From DLAJ01 sp964655525 (GTDB taxonomy: Bacteria > Bacillota > Clostridia > Lachnospirales > Lachnospiraceae), in assembly GCA_964655525.1 (NCBI GenBank), contig CAZZNE010000012.1, forward strand, positions 39,393-103,392: a stretch of 64,000 nucleotides of DNA, written 5' to 3'. The notes under the pieces are model-generated. The model saw only the letters and a list, made by a program, of their open reading frames with translations. It was not told where the DNA came from and searched no databases. Both the position numbers and the translations under genes were made by a program. The number at the start of each line of letters is the position of its first letter. Position 1 is the stretch's first letter. Below are positions 1-9,463 of the stretch, in pieces.

Positions 1-694
1 CCACGCTGGTTCTTCCGCACTTTGGCAACGAGGCCTTCAGTTTCAGCTTATCGGTGCTGCCGTCCTTCACAACATACTCCGGATTTTCCTTTATGAATCG
101 CGCCGACTCACGAGAGAAGCCATTTCTCTGAAGAAGGATCGTCAGCGGATTAGTGGTACCGTATTCCACATACTCATACCAGTTATTGGCGTCCAGCTCA
201 TCATCACCCTTGATCCGCCTGAACTCGTTAGAAAAGCGAAGGAAGTAATTCGATATGCTGAACAAAACTATGTTCTCAATAACCTCAAGCATATCGGCAA
301 AGACGATATTTCGATGAATCTTGTCATTGTCGTTATAAACGCCTCGCGTATAATTGTTGATCCAGAAATTATCCGGTTTCTCACGATGGTGCTTCAGGGC
401 AGCCCGCATAATGGAACTTTCCTTTCTCCTTCTCCAAATCCCACCGTGATATCGATTGTGCTATCCGGTGCTTTGTGGGAAAGTAGTGCAACTGTCTCCA
501 CATGCATCGTTTCCCAAAACTGGTCTATACCTCTCACCATCCTCATCCACAAAATCTGCCAATGAATACAGCGTGGATACGCCTCTGTCATCTTTTTCTA
601 CAAACCAGATTTCATCACGTCGCAACAGCTGGTTAGACAACTGCCATGTATCATGGGTTTTAAATACAAGCTGAGCATGAGATTTTTTCTCATT
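1..694 (-). pseudogene. Gene debris: AAA ATPase C-terminal remnant run into a second protein fragment
   Basis: Reading the minus strand from about 694, one frame gives a stretch with TTHD-like KTHDTW, RRDEIWFVEKDDRG and STLYSLADF. These are typical of the C-terminus of COG1106-type AAA ATPases (the OLD/abortive-infection-like family). The conserved family end is absent. The same frame runs on as unrelated sequence, meets a TAG at 461-463, and continues open to the window edge (KESSIMRAALKHHREKPDNF, then NWYEYVEYGTTNPLTIL). The second part looks like coding sequence of a larger protein I cannot name; its C-terminus lies outside the window. There is no start codon with a ribosome site. I read it as two truncated genes fused by deletion and then interrupted by a stop. 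Similarity of the first part is from memory of the family. Confidence 0.5.
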
Positions 695-780
695 TTATTG
701 TATTTTTCTTAAAAAAGAATTGATTAACATATTGTCAACCAATCCTTTTGAATTTGGATATTTATCTTACTGTCAATCCC

Positions 781-2715
781 CTACTCGACCTGTAGTACCT
801 TATTGGTTTCGATAATCATATCTTCCACCTCTTTAGCAAGCCGCTCCAAATCGTCCATGGATTCTTTGATACGCTGACTGTTGCTTGAAGTTGTCTGCAC
901 ACCTTCAATCGCACCGTTTGTCACAGGAATCAGCTGTTTTACAGTGTCATCAAAATTCAGAATTACTTGATTAACGTTCTCAATCGCATTTCTGATTTCT
1001 CCATCACTTTCCTTGGCGTTACCGACAGATGATTTAGAGTTGTCGGAAAGTTCCCGGATATTGGATGCCACGACTGAAAATCCGCGTCCGGCTTCTCCGG
1101 CTCTTGCAGCTTCAATGGCAGCATTTAGGGAGAGCAAATTGATTTTTCCGGCGATTTTTTCTACATTCTGTGTCATTTCATTGTATTTAGTAATACTTTG
1201 GTTAATCGCTTTCATTGCCTGCGTGATATTCTGGTTCATTTGATTCAGATCTTCTATACGTTCTGATACACCTGACATTTCCTGCGAACTCTTGCTGCTC
1301 TCTTCCTGTATCTGTGTAGCTTCCTGCTTTACCGCTTCAATATTTTCATAGAGTTCTTTAAACACACGCATCAGTTCGTCGTTCATTGCCAGAACCTTTT
1401 CATTAACCTGGCTCACTCTATGGCGCTCTTCCTGTATGGATTTCATCATGAATTCATGACAGTTTTCCGGCGTATTCAATCCGCTCGCCACTGCGATTGC
1501 CATATCACGGCATGACCGGTAGCCGCAGGAATGACAGTCAAATCGTTTTTCCGCTTCAGTGTGTTTGCCCATCTGAGCAAAGGCATTTTCGATTTCCCGT
1601 TCAGAGACACCGGATTTATTGATATTGTGTTGTTTGTATGTGCGTATGTAATCATTGAGGTTTAGTGTCCTATCAAATTCGGCAAACTGTTGGTCTACTC
1701 CTTTTTTGGTAGTATTTGTCTTGCGCACCTTTCTGGCATGCTGTTCCACGCTATGCATAATATTGTTCATGGCAAAACGCTGATAATGTACGCCTGTCGC
1801 AGGACCGCCGTTACACCCATCACCGCAGTTGAGCACATCAAAAAGATCAGGTTTTTCTGATTCTTGTAGTGTGCTGTATGTTTCCATATCATGATAAAGT
1901 GATTCTGTGCCTTCTGATGTAATAATGTTCATATTTGGTGCATGTGTCAGCATGTTGACCATAAGACCACCGGGCTTTGGATAAATAGCACCCTCCAAGC
2001 CCTGTTTGCCATCAAATTCAAATTCGCTAAATACTTTAATCTCCGGGAGTTTGACACCATTTTCCTCAAAGTAGCATCGCAAATGTTCCATCGTGACATT
2101 GTAGTCCACAAGCCCTGTTTCACGAAACTCCTCAATCTTTGCAATACAAGGTGAGATTGCCGCTATTTTTCCTTTATATCCCAAGACCTTCTTCATATAT
2201 ACGGCAAGACACAACATAGGGCTGTGAACCGGGGAAAGATTGGAAAAAAGCTCAGGCTTATGTCGTTGTACATAATTGACGACTGCCGCGCAAGGTTGTG
2301 AAATCAGCTTTTTTCCGGGATTTTTCTCCAAATATCTCAAATGTGCCCACGTACAGATATCTGCTCCAAAGCTTACATCATATATCTTTTTGGCACCATG
2401 GTCATGCAGCCACTGGAGGGCATGACGCCAGCTTCCGTCAAATGCAATCTTGATGGAAGGTGCTGCTATCAGCGCAATTTCCTGTCCCTTTTTCAAATCC
2501 TCAAGGAATCGCAAGGTATCATCCACATATGACCTTGCGCCATGCGAACAGGCTCTGATGCATGCACCGCACTTGATGCATTTTTCGTCATCTATTGTGA
2601 TTTTTAATTTGCCGTTTTCGTCCATTTGGGCCACATTAGCATCCCCTACAGGGCATGCACGTACACAGGCATTGCAGCCTACACACTTGTCAATATCTAC
2701 ATTGATAATACTCAT
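781..2715 (-). CDS. [FeFe]-hydrogenase-like H-cluster domain fused to a chemoreceptor signalling domain
   Basis: A 644-residue soluble protein. Residues 1-60 are a two-cluster ferredoxin domain (Cys 11, 14, 17, 21 and 46, 49, 52, 56). Residues 75-330 are the large-subunit H-cluster domain with the expected cluster cysteines at 142, 190, 297 and 301. Residues about 390-420 carry another Fe-S-type motif (Cys 394, 397, 402, 419). Residues 430-644 are a coiled-coil methyl-accepting chemotaxis signalling domain with the hairpin tip NLLSLNAAIEAARAGE. There is no transmembrane segment or HAMP domain. Catalytic hydrogenases have two adjacent cysteines in the first H-cluster motif; here the first is Pro141, so the proton-relay cysteine is missing. 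This fits sensory hydrogenases rather than bulk H2 catalysis. Likely role: redox or H2 sensing that feeds a chemotaxis-like output. No che genes lie nearby. Confidence 0.9.
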   Translation of the reverse strand: MSIINVDIDKCVGCNACVRACPVGDANVAQMDENGKLKITIDDEKCIKCGACIRACSHGARSYVDDTLRFLEDLKKGQEIALIAAPSIKIAFDGSWRHALQWLHDHGAKKIYDVSFGADICTWAHLRYLEKNPGKKLISQPCAAVVNYVQRHKPELFSNLSPVHSPMLCLAVYMKKVLGYKGKIAAISPCIAKIEEFRETGLVDYNVTMEHLRCYFEENGVKLPEIKVFSEFEFDGKQGLEGAIYPKPGGLMVNMLTHAPNMNIITSEGTESLYHDMETYSTLQESEKPDLFDVLNCGDGCNGGPATGVHYQRFAMNNIMHSVEQHARKVRKTNTTKKGVDQQFAEFDRTLNLNDYIRTYKQHNINKSGVSEREIENAFAQMGKHTEAEKRFDCHSCGYRSCRDMAIAVASGLNTPENCHEFMMKSIQEERHRVSQVNEKVLAMNDELMRVFKELYENIEAVKQEATQIQEESSKSSQEMSGVSERIEDLNQMNQNITQAMKAINQSITKYNEMTQNVEKIAGKINLLSLNAAIEAARAGEAGRGFSVVASNIRELSDNSKSSVGNAKESDGEIRNAIENVNQVILNFDDTVKQLIPVTNGAIEGVQTTSSNSQRIKESMDDLERLAKEVEDMIIETNKVLQVE

Positions 2716-2888
2716 GATTTTAACCTGGTGAATTGATTCACTATCCTTTCCTTAACTGGTAAAAGTTTCTTGTGCAATAATCTTTTGTATAAATTGTATA
2801 ATTTTATTATAAAAAGCACAAGCAACTCTGTCAATATGTGGAATTTTTAGTCAAAATTTAATTCATCCTCAACATAATGCCAGACATG

Positions 2889-4268
2889 TCATTTGGACAA
2901 TAAACACACCGTCTCACAATGCACCGTGCCCGGAAACATATCGACGCAGCACATGCGCTCCACACGGTATCCCATATCCAGAAATACCTCCAAATCCCTT
3001 GCAAGGCTTGTCGGCTTGCAGGAAATGTAGACCAACCGCTCCACGCCGTAAGCGATGATCTTTTTCAATGCCTTCGGATGAATTCCGTCACGCGGCGGAT
3101 CAAGGATGATGAAATCCGGCTGTTCCTCAATCTCATCGAGCGCCTTCAGCACGTCTCCCGCGATGAATTCACAGTTATGTAAACCATTTAGCGCCGCGTT
3201 TTCCTTGGCGGCATGAACCGCTTCCTCCACGATCTCCACACCGATCACACGCTCCGCCACCGGCGCCATCATCTGCGCGATCGTTCCTGTGCCCGAATAA
3301 AGGTCATAAATGACGGGCTTTCGACCGCTTTTCGTATGAATCTTCCCGATGTATTCCCGCGCGGTCTCATAGAGCACCTCTGCGCCGAGACTGTTTGTCT
3401 GAAAAAAAGAAAACTCAGAAATGCGAAAGCGCAGTCCCAGCAGTTCTTCATAAAAATAATCCTGCCCGTAGAGTACTTCCGTCGCATCGCTCTGCACCAC
3501 ATCGGCAAGAGAATCATTACTGGTATGTACGATTCCTGCTATTTTGCCCTCAATCGACAATGCCAGTAGCTGCTCACAAAGCGCTTTCAGCTCCGGTGTG
3601 TGTTCTTCCTGCGTTGTCGTCACGATCGCAATCAGCAGCTCCCCTGTGCGCACAGCCTTCCTCACAAGCAAATGGCGCAGATACCCCTCATGCCGCAGTC
3701 TGTGAAAAAAAGACAATCCTTTTTCCCGCGCAAACTCCATGACCGCACGCAGGATTTTCCGATAATCCTCATCGACAATGCAGCATTCCGTTACCGGAAC
3801 AATATCATAAAAGCTTCCTTTTTTATGCATGCCGAGCGACAGCGGCCCGTCCTTATATTCGTCACCGAACGTAAATTCCATCTTGTTGCGGTATCCAAAC
3901 TGGCGGGGGCTCTTTTTGATTCCCTCATATGAATTCATCCCCTGCCTTTCAAAAATCGGCTGCATGAGCGCAAGCACCTGCTGTTCTTTCAGCTTGAGCT
4001 GTTCCTCATAGGGCATGGTCTGATAACTGCATCCGCCGCATTCCCCCGCATGCGGACACTGTGCCTCAATTTCATAAGACGCGCGCGCCAAAACGGATAC
4101 ACAGCGTCCCTCCGCCTTACCGTGCCGGACTTTCTGCACGGCGACGGAAACCTTCTGCCCCGGCAGAACGCCCTTCACTTCTATCCGTTCTCCCTCTGCT
4201 TCCACAATGCCTTTATTGGGAAAATTCACCTTCGTAACGATTCCCTCTATAACCTGTCCTTTTTTCAT
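2889..4268 (-). CDS. rlmD: 23S rRNA (uracil-C5)-methyltransferase, RlmD/RumA family
   Basis: 459 residues, the usual length. An N-terminal TRAM domain (about 1-60) binds RNA. Cys71, Cys77, Cys80 and a later Cys near residue 160 form the [4Fe-4S] site of this family. The SAM-binding Rossmann fold carries YDLYSGTGTIAQMM, and FIILDPPRDGIHP is the DPPR motif. SCKPTSLARDL near the C-terminus holds the catalytic cysteine that attacks uracil C6. In Firmicutes one enzyme of this family often methylates both U747 and U1939, so the exact target is not settled by sequence alone. It follows a hairpin terminator that separates it from the small membrane protein gene upstream. Confidence 0.93.
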   Translation of the reverse strand: MKKGQVIEGIVTKVNFPNKGIVEAEGERIEVKGVLPGQKVSVAVQKVRHGKAEGRCVSVLARASYEIEAQCPHAGECGGCSYQTMPYEEQLKLKEQQVLALMQPIFERQGMNSYEGIKKSPRQFGYRNKMEFTFGDEYKDGPLSLGMHKKGSFYDIVPVTECCIVDEDYRKILRAVMEFAREKGLSFFHRLRHEGYLRHLLVRKAVRTGELLIAIVTTTQEEHTPELKALCEQLLALSIEGKIAGIVHTSNDSLADVVQSDATEVLYGQDYFYEELLGLRFRISEFSFFQTNSLGAEVLYETAREYIGKIHTKSGRKPVIYDLYSGTGTIAQMMAPVAERVIGVEIVEEAVHAAKENAALNGLHNCEFIAGDVLKALDEIEEQPDFIILDPPRDGIHPKALKKIIAYGVERLVYISCKPTSLARDLEVFLDMGYRVERMCCVDMFPGTVHCETVCLLSK

Positions 4269-4274
4269 ATGATA

Positions 4275-4305
4275 TAAAAAAGCGGGATGACTACATCCCG
4301 CTTCC
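4275..4305 (-). terminator. Intrinsic terminator of the small membrane protein gene
   Basis: Perfect stem AAGCGGGATG / CATCCCGCTT with a 4-base loop, followed in the minus direction by a T run (poly-A on the plus strand). It sits between the acidic-tail membrane protein stop and the rlmD start. Confidence 0.8.
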
Positions 4306-4328
4306 CTCCATTGTTTGTGATAGAATGC

Positions 4329-4616
4329 TTACTCGTCGGCCTTCTCCTCAGCCGCATCATCCTTATCTTCCTCGTCCTCTGCCTCATCTTCAAATTCATC
4401 GTCGAAATCGTCCTCGAAATCTTCAAGGTAATCCGGCGTAAAATAGCGATATACCGCATAAGCGATTCCAGCGACGGCAGCGATCACACCAATGATCGCA
4501 AGCACCCAAAGAAGCACATGACTCTTTTTCTCCGGTTCAGGCTCCGGCTCCTTCTTGCCAAGCAGCTCACCAACCTTAATTGCACTGATCAGTTCTTCCA
4601 GTTTTTCTTTTTTCAT
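4329..4616 (-). CDS. Small single-span membrane protein with an acidic tail
   Basis: 95 residues, not recognised as a named family. The N-terminus (about 1-20) is a short amphipathic helix, then KKEPEPEPEKK leads into one hydrophobic segment (about 34-56, VLLWVLAIIGVIAAVAGIAY). The last 35 residues are almost entirely Asp and Glu with alanine. The ribosome site AAGGGG is 8 bases before ATG. The gene is flanked by hairpins, so it is probably transcribed alone. Small proteins of this build are common next to housekeeping genes in Lachnospiraceae; function unknown. The skewed composition of the tail is real and not a frameshift, since the frame ends at a clean stop followed by a terminator. Confidence 0.75.
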   Translation of the reverse strand: MKKEKLEELISAIKVGELLGKKEPEPEPEKKSHVLLWVLAIIGVIAAVAGIAYAVYRYFTPDYLEDFEDDFDDEFEDEAEDEEDKDDAAEEKADE

Positions 4617-4734
4617 GTCCCTTACCCCTTTTCTATATTTTCAATCTGTCATCATTCCTAAAAACGATCCCTCTGCTCATTATACCACTTATTTTTTCGT
4701 TTTACTACGATTTATTTTGAAAAATTTTAGAAAC

Positions 4735-7263
4735 TTACAGTTTTTTCAGCTTCGCAAATCCGGCGTACATGATCTTCGTTCCGGCGCCGTCGAAGGAGAC
4801 CGTCACCTTGTAGTCCTTCGGCTCTTTCTCCAGCTTTAAGACCGTTCCGTCCCCGTATTTCATGTGGCGGACTCTGTCGCCGACGCCGTAATCCACACCG
4901 CCCGCTCCCGACATGGCTGCGCCCGTCTGAATACCGCTGCCTGCTCCGAACAGGGGTCTTGCCGTTTTTGCGGCATTGCCGATGCCATATACTTCCTTTA
5001 ATCGGGAATCGCCTGCGTTACCTTTCGGTTTTTTTAAGTCAAACACATTATCGCCGTATACCCGGCCCTGCTGCCATCTTCTTCTATAATCGGCCGCACC
5101 GGTTCCCGATCGTCCGGATTGTTCATTCGCTCCCGTCCTGTTCTGCCGCTCACGCTCCTGCTGTTGATACCGTTCCACAAAGGACGCCGCGGACATGCCG
5201 TCGGTGCTGTCACTGCTTCCTCCGAAGCTGCTGTCAAAGCCATTTTTATTAAATCCGCTGCCGAAGCTGCGCCCACCAAAGGAATTTTCTCCATAGCTGT
5301 CACTGCCGTAGTCGTCCCAGCCCCGCGCCTTGAGCGGTCGATTGTCCAAAAGCTCCTGCGGAATCTCCCTGACAAAGCGGCTGACATCATTGTACTGTGT
5401 TTCACCGCGCACCATGCGCTGCTTTGCACAGGTGAGCGTCAGTTCTTTTTTTGCCCTCGTGATACCGACATAGGCAAGCCTGCGCTCCTCCTCCAACTCT
5501 GCCGGATTGTCATCATAGATTGCCATGCTGCCGGGGAACACACCGTCCTCCATGCCCGCAAGATACACATGGTCAAACTCCAGTCCTTTTGCGCTGTGGA
5601 GCGTCATGATGAGCACACGGTTGTCATCATTTACATTGTCAACCTCCGCAACCAGTGCAACCTCCTCCAAAAACTCGCTCAGGCTCGATTCATTATGTGT
5701 ATCCTCGTAAGCAACCGCCTTGCTGATCAATTCGTCAATATTGCCGATCCGGTCTCTCGCGTCTTCCTCGTCTGACGCTTCTAACTCCCGCACATACCCG
5801 GTGGTATCGATCACCTCGCGGATAAGCTCGTCCACATGAAAACCTTCCCGCAGCTTTGTCCGAAGCGTCTGTATCATCAGTACGAACGGTTTCAGCTTCG
5901 CGGCGCTCCTGCCGATCGTATCGATCCGGTCCGCCTCGCACAACGCGTCAAAAAAGCTCATATCATGCGCCGCAGCATACTCCTGTATCCGCACGATCGT
6001 CGTTGCGCCGATTCCCCGCTTCGGAACATTGATGATACGCCTGACCGCCAGATCATCCTGTCCGTTGTCGATCGTTTTTAAATAAGCAAGAATGTCCTTG
6101 ATCTCTCTCCGCGCATAGAAATTCTGTCCGCCGACGAGCAGATACGGAACCCCCTCCACGACCAGCCGCTCCTCGATCAGGCGCGACTGCGCGTTCGTGC
6201 GGTAAAGCACGGCACAATCCCCATAATCCAAAATCCCTTTTCTTCTTTTACGGCAAATATCGTCCGCAAGAAACTCCGCCTCCTCATAAGCCGTATCAAA
6301 CTGCTGAAAATGCAGCAGCGCGCCGCCCTCCTGCTCCGTCCAGAGACTTTTTTCTTTTCTTCCTCTGTTATTGCTGATGACCGCGTTTGCCGCGTTCAAA
6401 ATATTCTGCGTAGAACGATAATTCCGCTCTAGCTTCACGACCTTTGCCTCGGGGAAATACTGTTCAAAGTCAAGAATATTCCGGATATTCGCGCCGCGGA
6501 ATTTATAGATCGACTGATCATCATCGCCGACCACGCACAGGTTATGCTTCGAGCCGGCAAGCTGTTTGATGAGCATGAACTGCACCGTGTTCGTGTCCTG
6601 ATACTCATCCACCATGATATATTGAAAACGCCGCTGATACGCCTGTAATACTTCGGGGCAGGTCGTAAACAGCTCCACCGTTTTCATTAAAAGATCATCG
6701 AAATCGAGCGCGTTATTTTTGCGCAGCCGCTCCTGATACTCGGTATACGCGCGGGATATCTTCTGCTTCTGAAAATCTCCCTGCGCGCCGAGCGCATACT
6801 CCGCGCAGGAAATGTTCTCATTTTTTGCGGTGGAGATCGCCGAGAGGATCGCGCGCTCCTTTAACATTTTCGTATCAATCTGAAGGCTCTTGCAGATGTC
6901 CTTCATCACGCTCATGGAATCATCCGTATCATAGATCGTAAAACGATTATCATAGCCGATCCTGTCTATGTACCTGCGCAAAATCCGCACACAGCTCGAA
7001 TGGAACGTCGTTACCCAGATGCTTTCCGAACCCATTCCGACAAGCTGGTCAACACGCTCCCGCATTTCTCCCGCCGCTTTATTTGTAAAGGTGATCGCCA
7101 TGATGTTCCACGGATCCACCTGACATTCCTCGATCAGATAGGCAATGCGGTGCGTGATCATCCGCGTTTTTCCGCTGCCCGCTCCCGCTAAGCATAACAG
7201 CGGCCCTTCTGTTGTAGTAACCGCTTCTCTCTGCGCTTCATTCAAAGAATCATATTTATTCAT
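4735..7263 (-). CDS. pcrA: ATP-dependent DNA helicase PcrA/UvrD
   Basis: Superfamily 1 helicase of 842 residues from the ATG at 7263, chosen because GGAG lies 5 bases upstream; an in-frame TTG six codons earlier lacks such a site. Motifs appear in order: Walker A AGAGSGKT, VDEYQDTN (motif II), GDDDQSIYKFRGA (motif III), LERNYRS (IV), TLHSAKGLEFDHVYLAG (V) and YVGITRAKK (VI). A flexible Gly/Ser/Asn-rich linker follows, then a C-terminal Tudor-like domain (VGDRVRHMKYGDGTV) that in Bacillus PcrA binds RNA polymerase. Role: 3'-5' unwinding in nucleotide excision repair, plasmid replication and removal of RecA and stalled polymerase. Confidence 0.96.
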   Translation of the reverse strand: MNKYDSLNEAQREAVTTTEGPLLCLAGAGSGKTRMITHRIAYLIEECQVDPWNIMAITFTNKAAGEMRERVDQLVGMGSESIWVTTFHSSCVRILRRYIDRIGYDNRFTIYDTDDSMSVMKDICKSLQIDTKMLKERAILSAISTAKNENISCAEYALGAQGDFQKQKISRAYTEYQERLRKNNALDFDDLLMKTVELFTTCPEVLQAYQRRFQYIMVDEYQDTNTVQFMLIKQLAGSKHNLCVVGDDDQSIYKFRGANIRNILDFEQYFPEAKVVKLERNYRSTQNILNAANAVISNNRGRKEKSLWTEQEGGALLHFQQFDTAYEEAEFLADDICRKRRKGILDYGDCAVLYRTNAQSRLIEERLVVEGVPYLLVGGQNFYARREIKDILAYLKTIDNGQDDLAVRRIINVPKRGIGATTIVRIQEYAAAHDMSFFDALCEADRIDTIGRSAAKLKPFVLMIQTLRTKLREGFHVDELIREVIDTTGYVRELEASDEEDARDRIGNIDELISKAVAYEDTHNESSLSEFLEEVALVAEVDNVNDDNRVLIMTLHSAKGLEFDHVYLAGMEDGVFPGSMAIYDDNPAELEEERRLAYVGITRAKKELTLTCAKQRMVRGETQYNDVSRFVREIPQELLDNRPLKARGWDDYGSDSYGENSFGGRSFGSGFNKNGFDSSFGGSSDSTDGMSAASFVERYQQQERERQNRTGANEQSGRSGTGAADYRRRWQQGRVYGDNVFDLKKPKGNAGDSRLKEVYGIGNAAKTARPLFGAGSGIQTGAAMSGAGGVDYGVGDRVRHMKYGDGTVLKLEKEPKDYKVTVSFDGAGTKIMYAGFAKLKKL

Positions 7264-7309
7264 ACCGTCTCCAGATTGCAAATTTTCCTATAGGTGAAAG
7301 AAGCAAGGG

Positions 7310-7336
7310 CAGTTCCCCGCCCTTGCTATTCCTGTT
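7310..7336 (-). terminator. Hairpin after the SPFH/zinc-ribbon gene
   Basis: Stem AGCAAGGGC / GCCCTTGCT around a short loop, followed on the minus strand by a T/C-rich stretch. It lies between the SPFH gene stop and the pcrA start. Confidence 0.55.
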
Positions 7337-7464
7337 TTTTCTTTCCATGCATGCTCTCACATGCCTGTCGTTTCGTTTTCCGATTGTTTTGCACGCACCC
7401 GCATGCCGTTCCCATATGTAACGACTGCGCCTGCAAGGTTTTCTATGCCCTGCCTGTGTGCCTC

Positions 7465-8439
7465 TTACTGAAACAGCTGCGTCCCACAGTTACCGCAAAA
7501 CTTCGATCCGGTCGTCGCTGTGCCGCAGTTCGGACAAAACTTCGGGCTTGCCGTCGGAAGCGTTCCCGCGTTTGCCGCTGGCGCATTCTGCTGCCCTAAG
7601 TTCATCTGATTCACCATCTGCTGTCCCAGCGCCATACCCATCTGCATGCCAACCATCTGTCCCGCGACACCGGCACCGCTTGCGCCGCCCTTTTCCATGG
7701 AATTCGCCGCCGCAAGCTGCTGGTAACGGTTGACATCGCCGATCATGGACTGTGCCGCCGCTTTCTCCTGCATCTTCTTGACTTCTTCCGGATAGGAAAA
7801 GCTCTCGATCTTAAAATCTTCGATGCCGATACCGATCTTTCTCATGTCCATGTCAAGATCGGACTCAATCCCCTTCGCGATGTTTCGTGCATCCGCCTGC
7901 AGATTGAACATATCATGGCCTTCTTTTGAGATCCATGACATCAAAAGCTGGTCTAAGCTTGCGACGATACGCTCTTTGACATCATTGACCGTGTACATCT
8001 GACGGACGCCCGCCAGCTTATCGATCACCGTCATCGTATCGGCAACCCTGCAGTTAAACGTGCCGAACGCCCGGATCGGCATGCCGCCCGGTAAGCCCGC
8101 TGCCGGAAGGTTAATGGCATTTTTCGTTCCCCACTTGCAAAGTACCTCTTTGGTATTGATAAAGAGCACCTCCGCGCGCAGCCCCGAATTGAACCCAAAC
8201 TTAAAACCCTTTAAGGTAGAGAGAAACGGAATGATCTGCGACTCAATATCAAACTGTCCCTCATCGGTAAAAATTCCTTCCACGCGTCCGTTATACAAAA
8301 AGATGGCATCCTGTCCCGGACGGATAATGAGCACGGAGCCTTTCTTGATCTCAGAATTGCTCCACTTCCAAAATAACACCTCCGGCTGATTTTCCTTCCA
8401 CTCCACCACATTGGATAACTCTTTTGAAAAAAGTCCCAT
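7465..8439 (-). CDS. SPFH-domain protein with C-terminal zinc ribbon (YdjI-like)
   Basis: 324 residues. The N-terminal two thirds (about 20-230) match the SPFH/virion core-protein-like fold of Bacillus YdjI, with no transmembrane segment. A Gly/Met/Gln/Ala-rich linker (about 240-295) follows, then a double-CxxC zinc ribbon (FCPNCGT and FCGNCGT) at the end. The gene lies 78 bases downstream of a PspA gene on the same strand; in Bacillus the pspA homologue ydjF is likewise next to ydjI, and the products work at stressed membranes. Likely role: membrane-associated scaffold recruited with PspA. The linker composition and ribbon are as in other Firmicute members. Confidence 0.85.
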   Translation of the reverse strand: MGLFSKELSNVVEWKENQPEVLFWKWSNSEIKKGSVLIIRPGQDAIFLYNGRVEGIFTDEGQFDIESQIIPFLSTLKGFKFGFNSGLRAEVLFINTKEVLCKWGTKNAINLPAAGLPGGMPIRAFGTFNCRVADTMTVIDKLAGVRQMYTVNDVKERIVASLDQLLMSWISKEGHDMFNLQADARNIAKGIESDLDMDMRKIGIGIEDFKIESFSYPEEVKKMQEKAAAQSMIGDVNRYQQLAAANSMEKGGASGAGVAGQMVGMQMGMALGQQMVNQMNLGQQNAPAANAGTLPTASPKFCPNCGTATTGSKFCGNCGTQLFQ

Positions 8440-8517
8440 ATCGGTCTCCTCTTCTTTACTATTCTATCCCGCACTTCTGCGTTCGCTGCTTTGCAGCCTT
8501 TCCGCTTCACCTGCGTC

Positions 8518-9204
8518 TTACTGCATGCCCATCTCTGCCTTTAATGCCGCCAGCTCGTCATCCACATCACTCAAACGGTTGCTTGCGTCATACTTCTTGG
8601 TCAGGCTCTCAACATCATTGCTTGCGCTGTCCGCATTCAGCTCTGCCATCGCGTCCGCCTCGTCAAGCATCTTGTCAACCTTTGCTTCCATACGCTCAAA
8701 CGCCGCAATATTGCTGCCCGCATCCGCAACGCCGCTGCCCATCTGATTGATCTTCTTCTGCGTCTCGGCAACCTTCATCTTTGCCTTGATCATCTCGCGT
8801 CTGGAGCGCAGCATGGAAATATCGCTCTCCAACTTGTTGTGCATCTCGCGCATCTTCTTGGAATTATCACATGCCAGCTCATACTGCTTTACGAGTACTT
8901 CCTGCGTTGCCGTAAGCTCCGCCTTCTTCTCTAAGAACTTGCGTGCCTCGTCATCATTACCGCTTGCAACAGCCTTCTTTGCATACTCGCCCATCTTTGC
9001 GATCTCTGCGGCGTTGTCGTCCATCTTTCTCTTTGCCGCCTTCTCGTCAGCCATGATGGAAGCGGTCTCCGCTTTTACCTTCGCCATATCATTTTCCAAA
9101 TTACGTAAGTATTGATCGATCATTTTCTCCGGATTCTCACATTTGTCCAACAGTGCATTGAAATTTGCCGCCATAATGTCCTTAAATCTTGAAATGATAC
9201 CCAT
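8518..9204 (-). CDS. pspA: PspA/IM30 (Vipp1) family protein
   Basis: 228 residues from ATG 9204, chosen over the longer frame because AGGAGGAGG lies just upstream. It begins MGIISRFKDIMAANFNALLD, the amphipathic helix typical of the family, and the rest is long alpha-helical coiled coil rich in Lys, Glu and Ala (about 25-205). Proteins of this family form ESCRT-III-like rods and rings on damaged membranes and limit proton leakage. It is followed by the YdjI-like SPFH gene, so the two are probably one transcription unit answering envelope stress. No pspF or pspBC genes are present, as expected for a Firmicute. Confidence 0.92.
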   Translation of the reverse strand: MGIISRFKDIMAANFNALLDKCENPEKMIDQYLRNLENDMAKVKAETASIMADEKAAKRKMDDNAAEIAKMGEYAKKAVASGNDDEARKFLEKKAELTATQEVLVKQYELACDNSKKMREMHNKLESDISMLRSRREMIKAKMKVAETQKKINQMGSGVADAGSNIAAFERMEAKVDKMLDEADAMAELNADSASNDVESLTKKYDASNRLSDVDDELAALKAEMGMQ

Positions 9205-9463
9205 ATTGTAATATCCTCCTCCTGTATTGTGCGCCGCCTTGACGCCGCGTTTTCCATCCGGCATCCGGACGCGTTACGACTCTATTATATACGAAATTTT
9301 CCCGCCTGTCTATGATGAGTCAGACAATATTTCCATAAAAAAATACAGTTGCAACCGCCTCCATTCCACGCTGCAACCATAGGGTGCGCTGTCACCGTTT
9401 TTGCCTCCCGCAATATAATAGACTAAGAAAAACATTGCGGGCTTCCCGCCCGAAGAAAAAAAT

